Source: Bubalus kerabau
Taxonomy: Eukaryota; Chordata; Mammalia; Artiodactyla; Bovidae
Assembly (NCBI RefSeq): GCF_029407905.1
Contig: NC_073643.1
Coordinates: forward strand, 35,684,501-35,748,500
DNA: 64,000 nucleotides
Reading direction: 5' to 3'
Positions within the stretch are counted from its first letter, which is position 1; each line of letters begins with the position of its first letter. Of the stretch, positions 1 to 11,005 are shown piece by piece. The position numbers and the translations under genes were made by a program. The notes beneath the pieces are model-generated. The model did not search any database. It was not told the DNA's origin and saw only the letters and a list, made by a program, of their open reading frames with translations.

Positions 1-2
1 TC

Positions 3-8
3 GTGTGT

Positions 9-38
<30 letters not shown>
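3..38. repeat. (TG)n microsatellite
   Basis: About 17 TG units with one interruption, adjacent to the 3' end of a minus-strand Bov-tA SINE. Confidence 0.9.
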
Positions 39-39
<1 letters not shown>

Positions 40-235
40 CTCAGTTGTTTCTGGATCTTTGCAACTCCATGGACTGTAGCCCGCCAGGCTTCTCGCTCCA
101 TGGACTTCTCCAAGCAAGAATACAGGAGTGGGTAGCTGTTTTCCCCTCCAGGAGATCTTCCAGACTTGGGGATCATACCTGTGTCTCTTGCATCTCCAGT
201 CGGATTCTTTTACCACTGTGCCACCTGGGAAGCCC
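39..235 (-). repeat. Bov-tA SINE with (TG)n next to its Bov-A end
   Basis: Read on the minus strand it starts with the tRNA-like head (gggcttcccaggtggcacag) and continues into the Bov-A body. The + strand shows the typical atggactgtagcccgccagg and caagaatacaggagtggg. A (TG)n tract at 3-38 abuts its 3' side. Confidence 0.9.
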
Positions 236-1429
236 AGTTTTATAGGAACTCAAATTAAAATGATTCCCTTGAAAGTAAAACTGTTTTGTGTTAAGATAAT
301 ATTATCATCTCCTTTATAATCAATAAACTGTTCAAGTGAGCATTATCATGCCTCCACAGTGTCCAAATGAAGGAATTACTTTAGATAATGTGAAGTTAAT
401 TGACTATCATATTCAATGGGAAATTAAGATTTAGAACTTACATAAAGAAGCCTTATCAGTGAAGAATGTTTTAATGTAAAATAATCTCTCCCTGGAAAAC
501 TTCCTGTTTGTATCATAAAATCCCTGTACTGGAGAGTCTTATTTTCATCTTTTGCTTCTATTTGTAAATCACTGCTGTAAGTACATGTAATTTAAGTCTT
601 TGATGTAATTTAAGCTAAGTAGCATACTGATACAGAGTCAAGTATCTCCATTTCTGTTTCAGTCTAGGTATGTGACCAATGGTGAAATGACTTACTCCGA
701 CATCTCATATGTTTAAAATTCTCTATCCCAGTGTTTGTGAGCCCTTGTCAGAGTTATTGAAAGTTGAAATAGTTGTTCTGTCTCAAAATCAGTCTTCTTC
801 ACAGCGAGTGACCTAGTCACAATCAAAGGAAATAGGTAAGTCAGTCTGTAGGAGATATTACAGTAATGATTGAAGATGGGTAATTCACCATCTTCAGGTT
901 CAGGTTCTGGAGTTGTAATGAAAACTGGGATATTAGGTCATTTCTTTTGGGAAATTCCACTTGAGTCTCCATTATCACCCTATAATTGTATGTTCTTTAT
1001 TAAGATTCATCTTTTCATAGTATTTTTCAGCTCTTCTCTTGCCTCTCTCTCCCCTTTCTCCACACCTTCCATTTGTAAATCTGAAATACATTTACTTTAT
1101 TCTGTTAAGAATTCTATCAAACCTCGTGAAAGGTGATCACTAGGCTCAAATTACACAATGCAGTTGTGCTGAAAACTAAATTCCAATATTGCTTGTCAGT
1201 GAATCGTGGAAATCATAGTTCCCCCCAAAGCTCCAGTGTTATTGACTCAAAATAGATGATCATGGCGGTAGTCATCTCGCTGTAGTATTGGCATGCAGAG
1301 TAATACATTTTGTGTTTAGAAAGTATTATATTTTGAAAGAACAATGTGAATAAAACCAGTTCAGTAACACAGATATTTGGTTCAATACCAAACTGTTTAA
1401 ATAAGGACAGCTGAAAATAGCTTACTCTT

Positions 1430-1980
1430 ACTGATATTCTTTGTAAGAACAGTTATGACCAACCTAGATAGCATATTGAAAAGCAGAAACGTTACTTTGC
1501 CAACAAAGGTCCATCTAGTCAAGACTATGGTTTTTCCAGTGGTCATGTATGGATGTGAGAGTTGGACTGTGAAGAAAGCTGAGCGCCGAAGAATTGATGC
1601 TTTTGAACTGTGGTGTTGGAGAAGACTCTTAAGAGTCCCTTGGACTGCAAGGAGATCCAACCAGTCCATTCTAAAGGAGATCAGCCCTGGGTGTTCTTTG
1701 GAAGGACTGATGCTGAAGCTGAAACTCCAGTACTTCGGCCACCTCACGTGAAGAGTTGACTCATTGGAAAGGACTCAGATGATGGGAGGGATTGGGGGCA
1801 GGAGGAAAAGGGGACAACAGAGGATGAGATGGTTGGATGGCATCACTGACTCGATGGACATGAGTTTGAGTGAACTCTGGGAGATGGTGAGGAACAGGGA
1901 GGCCTGGCGTGCTGCGATTCATGGGGTTGCAAAGAGTCGGACACGACTGAGCGACTGAACTGAACTGAACTGATATTCTT
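1430..1980 (+). mobile_element. BovB (RTE LINE) 3' fragment, 5'-truncated
   Basis: Sense-strand BovB 3' end. Its frame (1455-1751) encodes MTNLDSILKSR and a cysteine/tryptophan-rich MYGCESWTVKKAERRRIDAF segment from the C-terminal part of the reverse transcriptase ORF, broken by a stop at 1749; a second frame continues at 1764-1958. The element ends in the characteristic repeated ctgaactgaactga. A target-site duplication, actgatattctt, is at 1430-1441 and 1969-1980; part of it overlaps the tail repeat, so the firm length is 10-12 bp. Confidence 0.92.
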
Positions 1981-2154
1981 GGCTAACATTTCAGACGTTT
2001 GCTGTGGCCCATTTGTGTTCTGGTTCTGAAGTATATTTTGTAAACATTATTTTGCATTAATATATTTTCAGAATCCCATCCCTGAAAAACAAAGTGAACT
2101 AGTTCTACAAAGCTTTTCTAATTAAAATGTTTCTTATTTATTCTATTTAGGCTT

Positions 2155-3140
2155 TGTTGTTGCTGTTCAGTCACTCAATAGTGTCCCACTCTTTGTGACC
2201 CCATGGACTGCATCATGCCAGGCTTCCCTGTCCTTCACTATCTCCTGAAGTTTGCTCAGACTCATGTCCATGGAGTTGATGATGCCATCCAAATATCTCA
2301 TCCTTCATTGCCTCCTTCACCTCCTGCCCTCAATCTTTGTCAGTGTCAGGGTCTTTTCTAATGAGTCAGCTCTTCGCATCAGGTGGCCAAAGTATTGGCA
2401 TTTCAGCTTCAACATCAGCCCTTCCAATGAATATTCAGGACTGATCTCCTTTAGGATGGGCTGGTTGGATCTTCCTGCAGTCCAAGGGACTCTCAAGAGT
2501 CTTCTCCAACACCACAGTTCAAAAGCATCAATTCTTCGGCGCTCAGCTTTCTTCACAGTCCAACTCTCACATCCATACATGACCACTGGAAAAACCACAA
2601 CCTTGACTAGACGGACCTTTGTTGGCAAAGGAATGTCTCTGCTTTTTAATATGCTATCTAGGCTGGTCATAACTTTCCTTCCAAGGAGTAAGCGTCTTTT
2701 AATTTCATGGCAGCAGTCAGCATCTGCAGTGATTTTGGAGCCCCCAAAAATAAAGTCAGCCACTGTTTCCACTGTTTCCCCATCTATTTCCCATGAAGTG
2801 ATGGGACCAGATGCCATGATCTTCGTTTTCTGAATGTTGAGCTTTAAGCCAACTTTTTCACTCTCCTCTTTCACTTTCATCAAGAGGCTCTTTAGTTCTT
2901 CACTTTCTGCCATAACGATGGTGTCATCTGCATATCTGAGGTTATTGATATTTCTCCCGGCAATCTGGATTCCAGCCTGTGCTTCCTCCAGCCCAGTGTT
3001 TCTCCTTATGTACTCTGCATAGAAGTTAAATAATTAGGGTTACAATATATAGCCTTGATGTACTCCTTTTCCTATTTGGAACCAGTCTGTTGTTCCATGT
3101 CCAGTTCTAACTGTTGCTTCCTGACCTGCATACAGGTTAA
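2155..3140 (-). mobile_element. BovB (RTE LINE) 3' fragment, minus strand
   Basis: About 1 kb of the 3' half of BovB in reverse orientation. The minus-strand frame 2317-2913 (198 codons) starts in MAESEELKSLLMKVKEESEK and runs through GLKLNIQKTKIMASGP, the DFIFGGSKI segment and MYGCESWTVKKAERR, i.e. the region after the reverse-transcriptase catalytic core. The element breaks off near 3140 after the antisense ctgcatacagg, before the full RT core. It is in opposite orientation to the BovB copy at 1430-1980, with the two 3' ends facing each other. Confidence 0.92.
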
Positions 3141-3169
3141 GTTTATCAAATATGTCTCTTATAGTTCTC

Positions 3170-3191
3170 CTAAAATATATATATATATATG
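3170..3191. repeat. (TA)n microsatellite
   Basis: Short alternating AT run shortly beyond the 5' truncation point of the minus-strand BovB fragment. Confidence 0.8.
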
Positions 3192-3352
3192 AATTATAGT
3201 CAACCGGTTTCCATCAAACCCAGTAGAAACCTTGCCCTAAGCACTGTTCTTTATTGGAAACTCAACAGGAAAGAAACAGAATAAAGTAGATGTATTGCAT
3301 ATTTAGGCTACTTTATGTAAGAGTATCATTTAAGAGTCGGGAATTTGGAGTT

Positions 3353-3625
3353 AAATGGCACCCCACTCCAGTACTTTTGCCTGGAAAATCCCATGGACTA
3401 AGGAGCCTGGTAGGCTGCAGTCCATGGGGTTGCTAGAGTCAGACACGACTGAGCGACTTCACTTTGACTTTTCACTTTCATACATTGGAGAAGGAAATGG
3501 CAACCCACTCCAGTGTTCTTGCCTGGAGAATCCCAGGGATGGGAAGCCTGGTGGGCTGCCGTCTGTGGGGTCGCACAGAGTCTGACACGACTGAATCGAC
3601 TTAGCAGCAGCAGCAGCAGCAGCAG
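3353..3625 (+). repeat. BOV-A2 SINE with (AGC)n tail
   Basis: Two Bov-A monomers joined by the cttcactttgacttttcac linker, ending in seven AGC units. Contains the diagnostic ggagaaggaaatggcaaccc and gtcgcacagagtctgacacg. Confidence 0.93.
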
Positions 3626-3799
3626 ACTTCAGTTTTACCAGTAATATGGTTATTAATGTATAGATGCAATCCATATCTGGACAAAATCTATTGGAGGAGA
3701 GGTTTACCCACCTCTGTCTCTTTTTAGCTTTATATCCTATAATACAGTTAGATCATCTTGTGTATTCATGCAAAAATTGAATTTCCTCATTGAGATATC

Positions 3800-4015
3800 A
3801 TTTATTTATTTCTTTATTTATGGCTGTGCTGGGTCTTTGTTGCTGCATGCAGGGGATCTCGAGTTGCAATGAGTAGGGACTACTCTTTCTTTGTAGCTTG
3901 TGGGCTTCAGTAGTTGTGGTACATGGGCTTAGTTGCTCTGTGGCATGTGGAATCAAACCCATGTGCCCTGCATTGGCAAGTGGATTCTTAACCACTGGAC
4001 AACCAGGAAAGTCCC
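3800..4015 (-). repeat. Older artiodactyl tRNA-derived SINE (CHR-type)
   Basis: On the minus strand it begins gggactttcctggttgtcca and shows the tRNA-like head, followed by a body with gcccatgtaccacaactact. The family name is from memory; the similar element at 58655-58942 supports its being a dispersed repeat. Confidence 0.75.
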
Positions 4016-4301
4016 TGGAATATTCTTTTGTAATTCTCTTTGGAAACAGTGAGGTAATGTTAAAAAAAAAGGAAATTTGTATGAGTTTTTTGAGAAGTTA
4101 GATTTTTAAATAAAATGGAAACAGTGACATTAAGTATGAAACCACTTGGTAAATACTAAATGAAAAAGCCAGTTACTGTTCAGTAGAATCTAGTATCTTA
4201 ATTTTCAACAGTTTGAGTAAATAATCACATGAATTAAATTACTTTATGTGAGTTTCCCGCAAGACAAGACAAACTTATTTTACTTCGGTTAGTGACATAC
4301 T

Positions 4302-4579
4302 CGGAGAAGGCAATGGCACCCCACTCCAGTACTCTTGCCTGGAAAATCCCATGGACGGAGGAGCCTGGTAGCTGCAGTCCGTGGGATCGCTAGGAGTCGG
4401 ACAGGACTGAGCGACTTCACTTTCACTTTTCACTTTCATGCATTGGAGAAGGAAATGGCAACCCACTCCATTGCTCTTGCCTGGAGAATCCCAGGGACGG
4501 GGGAGCCTGGTGGGCTGCCGTCTCTGGGGTCGCACAGAGTCGGACATGACTGAAGTGACTTAGCAGCAGCAGCAGCAGC
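4302..4579 (+). repeat. BOV-A2 SINE with 11-bp target-site duplication
   Basis: Complete two-monomer BOV-A2 ending in AGC repeats. The duplication agtgacatact is at 4291-4301 and 4580-4590. Confidence 0.93.
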
Positions 4580-4600
4580 AGTGACATACTATACTGCTTT

Positions 4601-4724
4601 TGGAGAAGGAAATGGCAACCCACTCCAGTATTCTTGCCTGGAGAATCCCAGGGACAGAGGAGCCTAGTGAGCTGCCATCTATGGGGTCACACAGAGTTGG
4701 ACACAACTGAAGTGACTTAGCAGC
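4601..4724 (+). repeat. Bov-A monomer inserted beside the previous SINE
   Basis: A single Bov-A unit (ggagaaggaaatggcaaccc to gtgacttagcagc) flanked by a 10-bp duplication, atactgcttt, at 4591-4600 and 4725-4734. The left copy directly abuts the right duplication of the upstream BOV-A2. Confidence 0.9.
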
Positions 4725-6209
4725 ATACTGCTTTATTAGCATTTAAGAACTAACCAGAAGAGGTGATTGTAATGAACTTATTTTTAGCCTGCGATATAAA
4801 TTGCAGAAGATATACCTAGATTTGACAGTCTTTTTCTTTCCTTCTTTCTCCATGCCCCAGTATGTGTCTTCACAGTCTCCAAAGTGATTGCATGGTATAC
4901 CAGCTGGGTGGCATGAAGTCCTTTGATAAGTGATCAATAATGATGTGAATAATTGACAACACTTTTATTGAGCTTACAACTGTTTCTCTGTCCTGATGGT
5001 TAGTGCCTAAAACTTAACCAATCAAGCCCATGTAATGTCAGTTAACATTGCCCATTTAGGTAGTCTGCATGGCTTTGAAATTTTGTTGCTGGAAAGCTTG
5101 GAGAGGAAAGCATCTCTTTTTTCATATTCATGAGGTTGTAAAAAATGATAGGGGCAATGGAATGCTGGCTATTTTTAAAGAATTTGAAGAAAACGCAGTT
5201 AAAATTGAGTAAACAGCAGAAGTGTTTTTTCCACTTAATATCTTCAAAGGGACATGGGAAATTTCCTTCTGAATTCTACTTTTGCTGAATTGCTGAAAAT
5301 AATTATGATACTATAATAGCTATAATATTTTGACTCTTTGTTTTAAATGTGCCAGACTTTTAGATGAGTACTTTACCTACTTTCTTCATTTATTTTCACA
5401 TCATTCTAACACTGTAAATTGTTACGACTATTTTATAGTTGGACATGTTACTTTTACCTTTCTGAATCTCATTCTCTTCTCAGTAAAGGAATAGGTAAAC
5501 TTGGAGATTTTAACTAAGTCTGTTTTACACCAAAGTTCTTATCTTACTACTGCTCCTACATGCAGTAGTCTAAATGCAAAATAAATTCGTTTTACTTGGT
5601 TTCATTCCTAGTAAGGATTTGATAATGAGCAGTAACGATAACTTGGCTTCTACTCAATTTGATGGGAACCAGTTTATTCTAAGACATTGTTTGACTGATG
5701 TTGTGATGGTTCATATTCAGGGCAGAAACTATTGTCAGTGGTTATAAAAGGCAGCAAAGAAGGAGCTGTGTTTGCTTCTGAGAGAACGTGAACCTTGAGT
5801 TTTTGAGTGTGAGCAAAAAAATGGAGATCAACCAATAAGATTATGAACCTTAACGATCTGATTACATCAGCTAGAGTGACTGTTTTACCCAGTGCCTTCA
5901 TAGTGTCAAATCATTCCATAGCTCTCCCATTTCCTTCTTGAAAATACCTGTGGCTCCTTGTCTTTGAACCTTTGCCTGCTTGCCTATGAATAGTAGTAAC
6001 AATGGTAGTACTGATTAAAATAGCCAACATTTACAGACCTTGCATGAATGGTGGCAGATTCCATTACTTTTTACCATTTCTGCTTGAATGAAAATAATCA
6101 TTTTGGTTCTTCACAATATATAAAGATAGTAAAATGAATTAATTGATCATGATCATATAGTCACATATATTTTCTAATTTAATTATTGAAACAACGCTGA
6201 GTGTTGTTT

Positions 6210-6310
6210 CATAATTGAGTAAACAGAGTCTTAAAGACATTAAGTAACTTTTCCGTTGTCACACAACTGGGCAAAGGATGAAGCCTTGATTAAAACCTGG
6301 GTCTGCAATT
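6210..6310 (-). repeat. MIR-like SINE fragment
   Basis: The + strand shows the reversed MIR core (aagtaac...gtcacacaactggg...gattaaaacctgggtctgc). Old and diverged; the boundaries are approximate. Confidence 0.65.
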
Positions 6311-7299
6311 TTAAACCTGGTGTGCCAAACCAGAAAACTGTTAGAGCCATATCGGAGATTGTCTGATTTCATTCTCTAATTTTAGATAAAACTGAGTCAC
6401 ATACAGGGAATGATAATTGTGGCTGGAGGGTGTGTACTATTTGGTTTATTAAACACATTTAATTTGTGGGTTGCCCTTTTTTTTTTTTTTCTTTTTTTTT
6501 TCATTTTGTTGATTGGATAGGGGAGTATTCCTGTTGGCTGATGGTCCTTTCTCTATCACTGGGCTTCCTCACACACCCAGTTTTCCCACCAGGCCCATAA
6601 ACATGTTTGAGTTTATGACTGGTCTCAAATGTCAGGAGCAGACCATTCACTCTTTCCTTGAGTGTTTTGACAAAGAGAGAGTCCACAGCCACTTTGCTCT
6701 GGGATATTCTGTTACCCTGCCAACACTGATAAAATACTGCTTCCTTTTAGTTTTAATCTATTTCTTCCTCCCTTACCCAACCTTACTGATACATAGAACA
6801 ACTGGTCAGAAAACTGTTGGTTTCTAAGAAAACAGCTATTAAATCCTCCATTTCCAACTTTTTTTTAAAAACTTTCCTCCAAGTAAACCAGTCTTCCCTT
6901 TGACATCTCAGATGGCTGACAGGTAGTTAGCTCCTCTGACTGGCAGATTGGTGTCTCTGTCACATCGGAGTGTCGTTACACAGTAGAATTAATACTTCCA
7001 GCCTGGATTTATTTAGCATCTTCTGACACTTAGAAGAACAAGGGAACACATGCCTTGTTCTCCCTTGGGATGGTTGAGAATTAGATTAAACTGGCAGGAA
7101 ATATTTGAATGTCCTCAGTAAACAGACTCTGTACTTAGGTGTATCGATGTTTTTTGAAGTTCTTCATTGCCTTCATTTTCCAAGTTGTTTTGAGAGAGCA
7201 TTTGCCAGTCACTTTTGGAAGTTATGTCATTACCACTTGCTGGTTGCTAAAAAAAAAAGAATTTTAAATCAGCTACTAACTCTGGATTTTCTTTTGCAG

Positions 7300-7399
7300 A
7301 TGCAAAAGAAATTGTTTTAAAAGCCCAGATCTTAGCTGGTGGAAGAGGAAAAGGTGTCTTCAGTAGCGGTTTGAAAGGAGGCGTTCATTTAACAAAAGA
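7300..7399 (+). CDS. SUCLG2: SUCLG2 coding exon (probably exon 3), ATP-grasp glycine-rich loop
   Basis: Internal exon of the GTP-specific beta subunit of succinate-CoA ligase, which in the mitochondrial matrix interconverts succinyl-CoA + GDP + Pi with succinate + CoA + GTP. The exon starts with the last two bases of an Asn codon, reads AKEIVLKAQILAGGRGKG and then a GLKGGVHLTK stretch, and ends with two bases of an Asp codon. The AGGRGKG loop is the nucleotide-binding loop of the ATP-grasp domain. The acceptor is ttttgcag and the donor is gtaagc. 'Ser-Ser-Gly-Leu' where human (from memory) has Asn-Ser, and the EIVLKAQ context, distinguish it from the ADP-specific paralogue SUCLA2. It corresponds to about residues 76-109 of 432. 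The exon number is inferred from the human gene. The upstream exon lies outside the window. Confidence 0.96.
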
Positions 7400-8089
7400 G
7401 TAAGCATGGAGGTTTTAATTCCTTATCTTTGGACAAAGCAGTTATGGAAGATGCTGCTCGTGATGGAAAGGAGCACTGAGAAAGGGAGTAGGAGCAGAAG
7501 GTCACAAATAAATGACGTAGACAACAGGTAGAGGGCTCTGCAGTGTCCCAGTTTTCCTTCTCCTGTAAAAGGATTTTTGTTCGCTAATTGGTGAAAACTT
7601 GACACCCCTTCTGTTCTAGACAATCAGTGAAAACACTTTCCTCTCCTCTCCTGTCACATACCTTTCAGTGGTTTACTTTGATCCTTCCCCTTCCCTTTAT
7701 CCCCATCTTTGGGCATTACTTCCCAAGTTGCCCACTATCTTACCTAAGTCTGCTGTGCATTTCAGCATTGTCTCTCTACTATGACTGTAACTTATTTGGG
7801 AGGAGGGGAGAACAAACAAGCAAACTTGTTTTCATTTCCCTCCCCTCCTCTTCCTTCCTTCTACTCCCACTCATTCATTCATATGTACTTTGCACCCAGG
7901 GAGCGTCTGCTACGCTGCTAAGCACCTGGTATATAAACAGAAAGTACCATGCATTCTGTGAAGGTGGAAGGTGGGCCCAAGGCGGGGTGGATGCGGGGGT
8001 ATAGTATGGACTGTGTCTTAAAATTGTTTTCAGTATAAACATTGACTTTCTTTTCTTTCTTCTCTCTCTTTTTTTCTCCTCTCTCTTAG
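7400..8089 (+). other. SUCLG2: SUCLG2 intron 3, short and repeat-poor
   Basis: 690-bp intron between the two closest exons, phase 2. It contains no recognisable SINE or LINE. A long pyrimidine tract from about 8048 to 8087 serves the downstream acceptor. An apparent open frame (7627-8004, +) is plain intron sequence with no family resemblance. Confidence 0.9.
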
Positions 8090-8180
8090 CCCTAAAGTTG
8101 TGGGACAGCTGGCTAAACAGATGATTGGATATAATCTAGCAACAAAACAAACTCCGAAAGAAGGTGTGAAAGTTAAAAAG
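8090..8180 (+). CDS. SUCLG2: SUCLG2 coding exon (probably exon 4)
   Basis: The first base completes the Asp codon split from the exon 690 bp upstream. The frame then reads PKVVGQLAKQMIGYNLATKQ and ends in a lysine-rich GVKVKK. This is the ATP-grasp subdomain segment that follows the glycine-rich loop, about residues 109-139. The acceptor follows a strong pyrimidine tract (8051-8089, almost uninterrupted C/T) and the donor is gtaatg, which departs from consensus at +4. The exon ends on a codon boundary (Lys), so the next intron is phase 0. KVKK replaces KVNK of the human protein as I remember it. There is no frameshift or stop. Confidence 0.96.
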
Positions 8181-9683
8181 GTAATGTGAATGCTTTTGGC
8201 CATCTTCTGTGTATGTGTTAAAAAAAAAAATCATACTTCAGTTTTGACAGAATCTAATGAAGCAGTACACTTTGTCTATGTGTCATTTTTTTTTTTTTTT
8301 TTTTAACCTCACGTAGTTTTTGCTATAGTATGACTTTGAGGAGAGAGAAAAAAAGGATTCTAAATTAGTAGCTGTTTATTATCATCAGGATTTGGTAACA
8401 ATGGGTAATGATTGAAATAATAATTTTTTCTTTTAGAACACAGACACATTTTGTTTAAAGTCAAAAAGAACTTAACATGACAGTTCCTAGAATCAGTGAG
8501 GGACATTCTTTGCTTCCTCACAGCCCCACCCTCATCCAGTGTATCAGAATTCCTGTGCTTGTTTTGGTGGTTTTTCTGTGTTCCCCTATAACTTATTTTG
8601 AGGTTATTACCATTTTGACTCACTGTTATTACTGGGAGTATGTCATATTAGTGGGATCTTTTGGGACACCCAAGTGTGTACAGGGCACATACTTGTACAC
8701 ACACACAGAAAATAAAGTCTAAAGCAAAGTGGCCCACCTCAGCCATGAAACTGTGACTGGTAGATCTGAGACAGAGCCTAACTTGCCCTCCTATTAGTCT
8801 GTTTAGCTTTGTTGAACTCCTCATTATGTATCGAGGCACCAGAACTGACTGCCTGATTTGCAGGATCCAGTGCAAAATGAAAATGTGAGATTCTTGTTCA
8901 TATTTCAAGTTGGCTGCAGCAGAACATCAAATCAGAGACCAAGAATAGGACCCTCTGGCATGCAGGCCTGGATGACTGCACAGGTCACTCACTCTAGGCC
9001 TGGGAGCTACAGATGACTAGAAGGCCCCATCATGACACTGTAACAGCAGATTAGGGCCCAGCATTTTGGGGAGGCAACTGTCTGCTCCACAGACACAGAA
9101 TCACATATGGATTATCACATGATAATCTCTTCCAGAGTGTCGTTCTTCAGGCAGCTGAGGCAGTGTATTCCATTTTTACATTTCAGAGGGAGTTGTCTGG
9201 AAAATTTTTGATATGATGGCCCCCAGAAATCACCAGCTTGGTCTTCTTAGCATACTTAGCTTACCAAGCACACTGCCTTGGTCCTGAAAAGGACACTGAG
9301 CTGGAGGGAGATGGGGATACTGGTGGGTCATTAGCCCCTTCCCTCTAAGAACACAGAGTCTTTCTGAAGGTTGAGGAAGTGCACAGACAAAACTGGTTCT
9401 GGTTATTTCCCTTTCCCAGTGCCTTGCAGCTAGATACAAGAACTGTTTACATCTTAAAGTGGTTTTGAAGAATTATTTTTGTTCAGCTCAGCATCATACT
9501 TTTATTTTCCCCTTTAAACTGGTTATGAACCTCTACCTATATAACTTGTTCAGAATTTGTTTATAGGGGATATGATTAGTGGTTTTGTTTGTAGGAATTT
9601 ATTGTTTTTTATGGACACATGGAGTTTGAGATTAGAGTTTGTGATACCTTTAAAAAGCATATAAAATACACACAAGAAGATTC

Positions 9684-9714
9684 ACACACACACACTATAT
9701 ATATATATATATAT
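9684..9714. repeat. (CA)n(TA)n microsatellite
   Basis: Six CA units followed by nine TA-type units in intron 4. Confidence 0.85.
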
Positions 9715-10039
9715 GAATAAAATTAGTTCATAGATAGGTTCTTGAAATCCTGGGGATAAGTGCATTCTTGTAAATAGAATTATTGCCAAGAAATGACCAC
9801 AGTGGTATAGTTTTAAGTATTTTTTCCCCTGATTGCAAAAATTATTAACATGATAAAAATTCCAATAGTACAGAAATATAAAAATTAGAGAATAAAATTT
9901 TCTTCTATTCTCACCATCTAGAAATAATTGTTAAATATGGTTTCTGTCCTTTTCCCATGTAAAATACGTATTACCACATACTTGAAATAGTAACATTATA
10001 TATACTTTAAGGAACCTGCATTTTTTTTTTAACTTTTTA

Positions 10040-10885
10040 AAAAACATTTTTATTGAGGTATAATTTGCATACCATAAAATTCACTCATTTAAAATGTACA
10101 ACTTCAGTAGTTTTAATAAATTTATGGCGTTGACAGCTATTACCACAATCAAATTTTTGAATATTTCCATCGACCAACCCCAAAATCTCCCATCCATTTG
10201 CAGACAATTCTTACGCCTACTCCCAGCCTGGGGAAACACTAATCCAGTGTGTCTATATTGATTTTCTCTTTAATATGATATAATTCATATACCATAGAAT
10301 TCATTCATTTAAAATGTGCAATTAAATAGTTTTTAGTATATTCTTGGGTTATGCAACCATCACCACTATCCAATACCAGAACGCTTTCATCACCCTGAAA
10401 AAGAAATCCATACCCATTGGAAGTCATTCTCCTTTGTCTTTCCACCCCTTGGAAACTATGAAGCTATTTCCTATATTCATAGATTTGCCTATTCTGGATA
10501 TTTCATATCAATGGAATGTTTCAAGCCTTTTTTGTCTGGCTACCTTCACTTAGCGTATTTTCAAGGTTCATCCATGTTGTAGCATGTATCAGTACTTCAT
10601 ACATTTTTATGGTTGAATAATACAGCTTTGTATGACTATAACACATTTGGTTTATTCATTCATCAGTTGATGAACAGTTAATTGTATTGTTACCACTTTT
10701 GAGCAAGCATGAACTTTTGTGTATGCATTTTTGTGTGAACATTCATTTGTGTTTTCATTCTTCCTGAGTAGAGCTTTGGGGGTGAAGTTCCTGGGTTAAA
10801 CAGTAATTCTATGCTTAAGTTTTCCTGGAACCATCAAAATGTCTTCCAAAGTGACTGTGTCATTTTACATTCTGACCAGCAGTGT
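10040..10885 (-). mobile_element. Old L1 LINE fragment, minus strand
   Basis: The + strand reads from a T run at 10021 through the antisense L1 3' UTR signature (ttattgaggtataatttgca, atttaaaatgtacaacttc) into antisense ORF2 (ttcatccatgttgtagcatg, attcatcagttgatg, gagcaagcatgaac). It is decayed, with no open frame of note. It is interrupted at 10885 by Bov-type sequence. Confidence 0.82.
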
Positions 10886-11005
10886 AGGTTTAGTCGCTCA
10901 GTTGTGTCCAGCTCTTGCGACATCGTGAACTAAGCCCAACAGGCTCCTCTGTCCGTGGGATTTCCCAGGCAAGAATATTGGAGTGGGTTGCCATTTCTTT
11001 CTCCA
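10886..11005 (-). repeat. Bov-A/Bov-tA SINE fragment
   Basis: Antisense Bov-A body (tagtcgctcagttgtgtcca, ggcaagaatattggagtggg) truncated after the ccatttctttctcc segment. It lies at the edge of the old L1. Confidence 0.85.

Larger units (their letters stand above)
1..7299 (+). other. SUCLG2: SUCLG2 intron (3' part of the intron before exon 3)
   Basis: Intronic, since the window opens inside the gene. It contains a Bov-tA, two BovB fragments in opposite orientation, a BOV-A2, an older tRNA-type SINE and a pair of abutting BOV-A2 units, listed separately, plus a probable MIR at about 6210-6310. I recognise nothing in 240-1420, 4740-6000 or 6330-7290 beyond AT-rich unique sequence and a T-rich run at 6478-6502. 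The preceding SUCLG2 exon (family sequence NLQEYQSKK... through AAKRL) was looked for and not seen. Confidence 0.85.

Noticed and set aside
3600..3625. Repeated AGC units as a possible trinucleotide-repeat coding tract or array
   Set aside because: These are the normal tails of BOV-A2 SINEs (also at 4562-4580 and 37308-37327).
7627..8004. Open frame of 125 codons between two SUCLG2 exons
   Set aside because: Pyrimidine-rich intron 3 sequence giving Leu/Ser/Pro-rich translation; not in the SUCLG2 frame and not recognisable.
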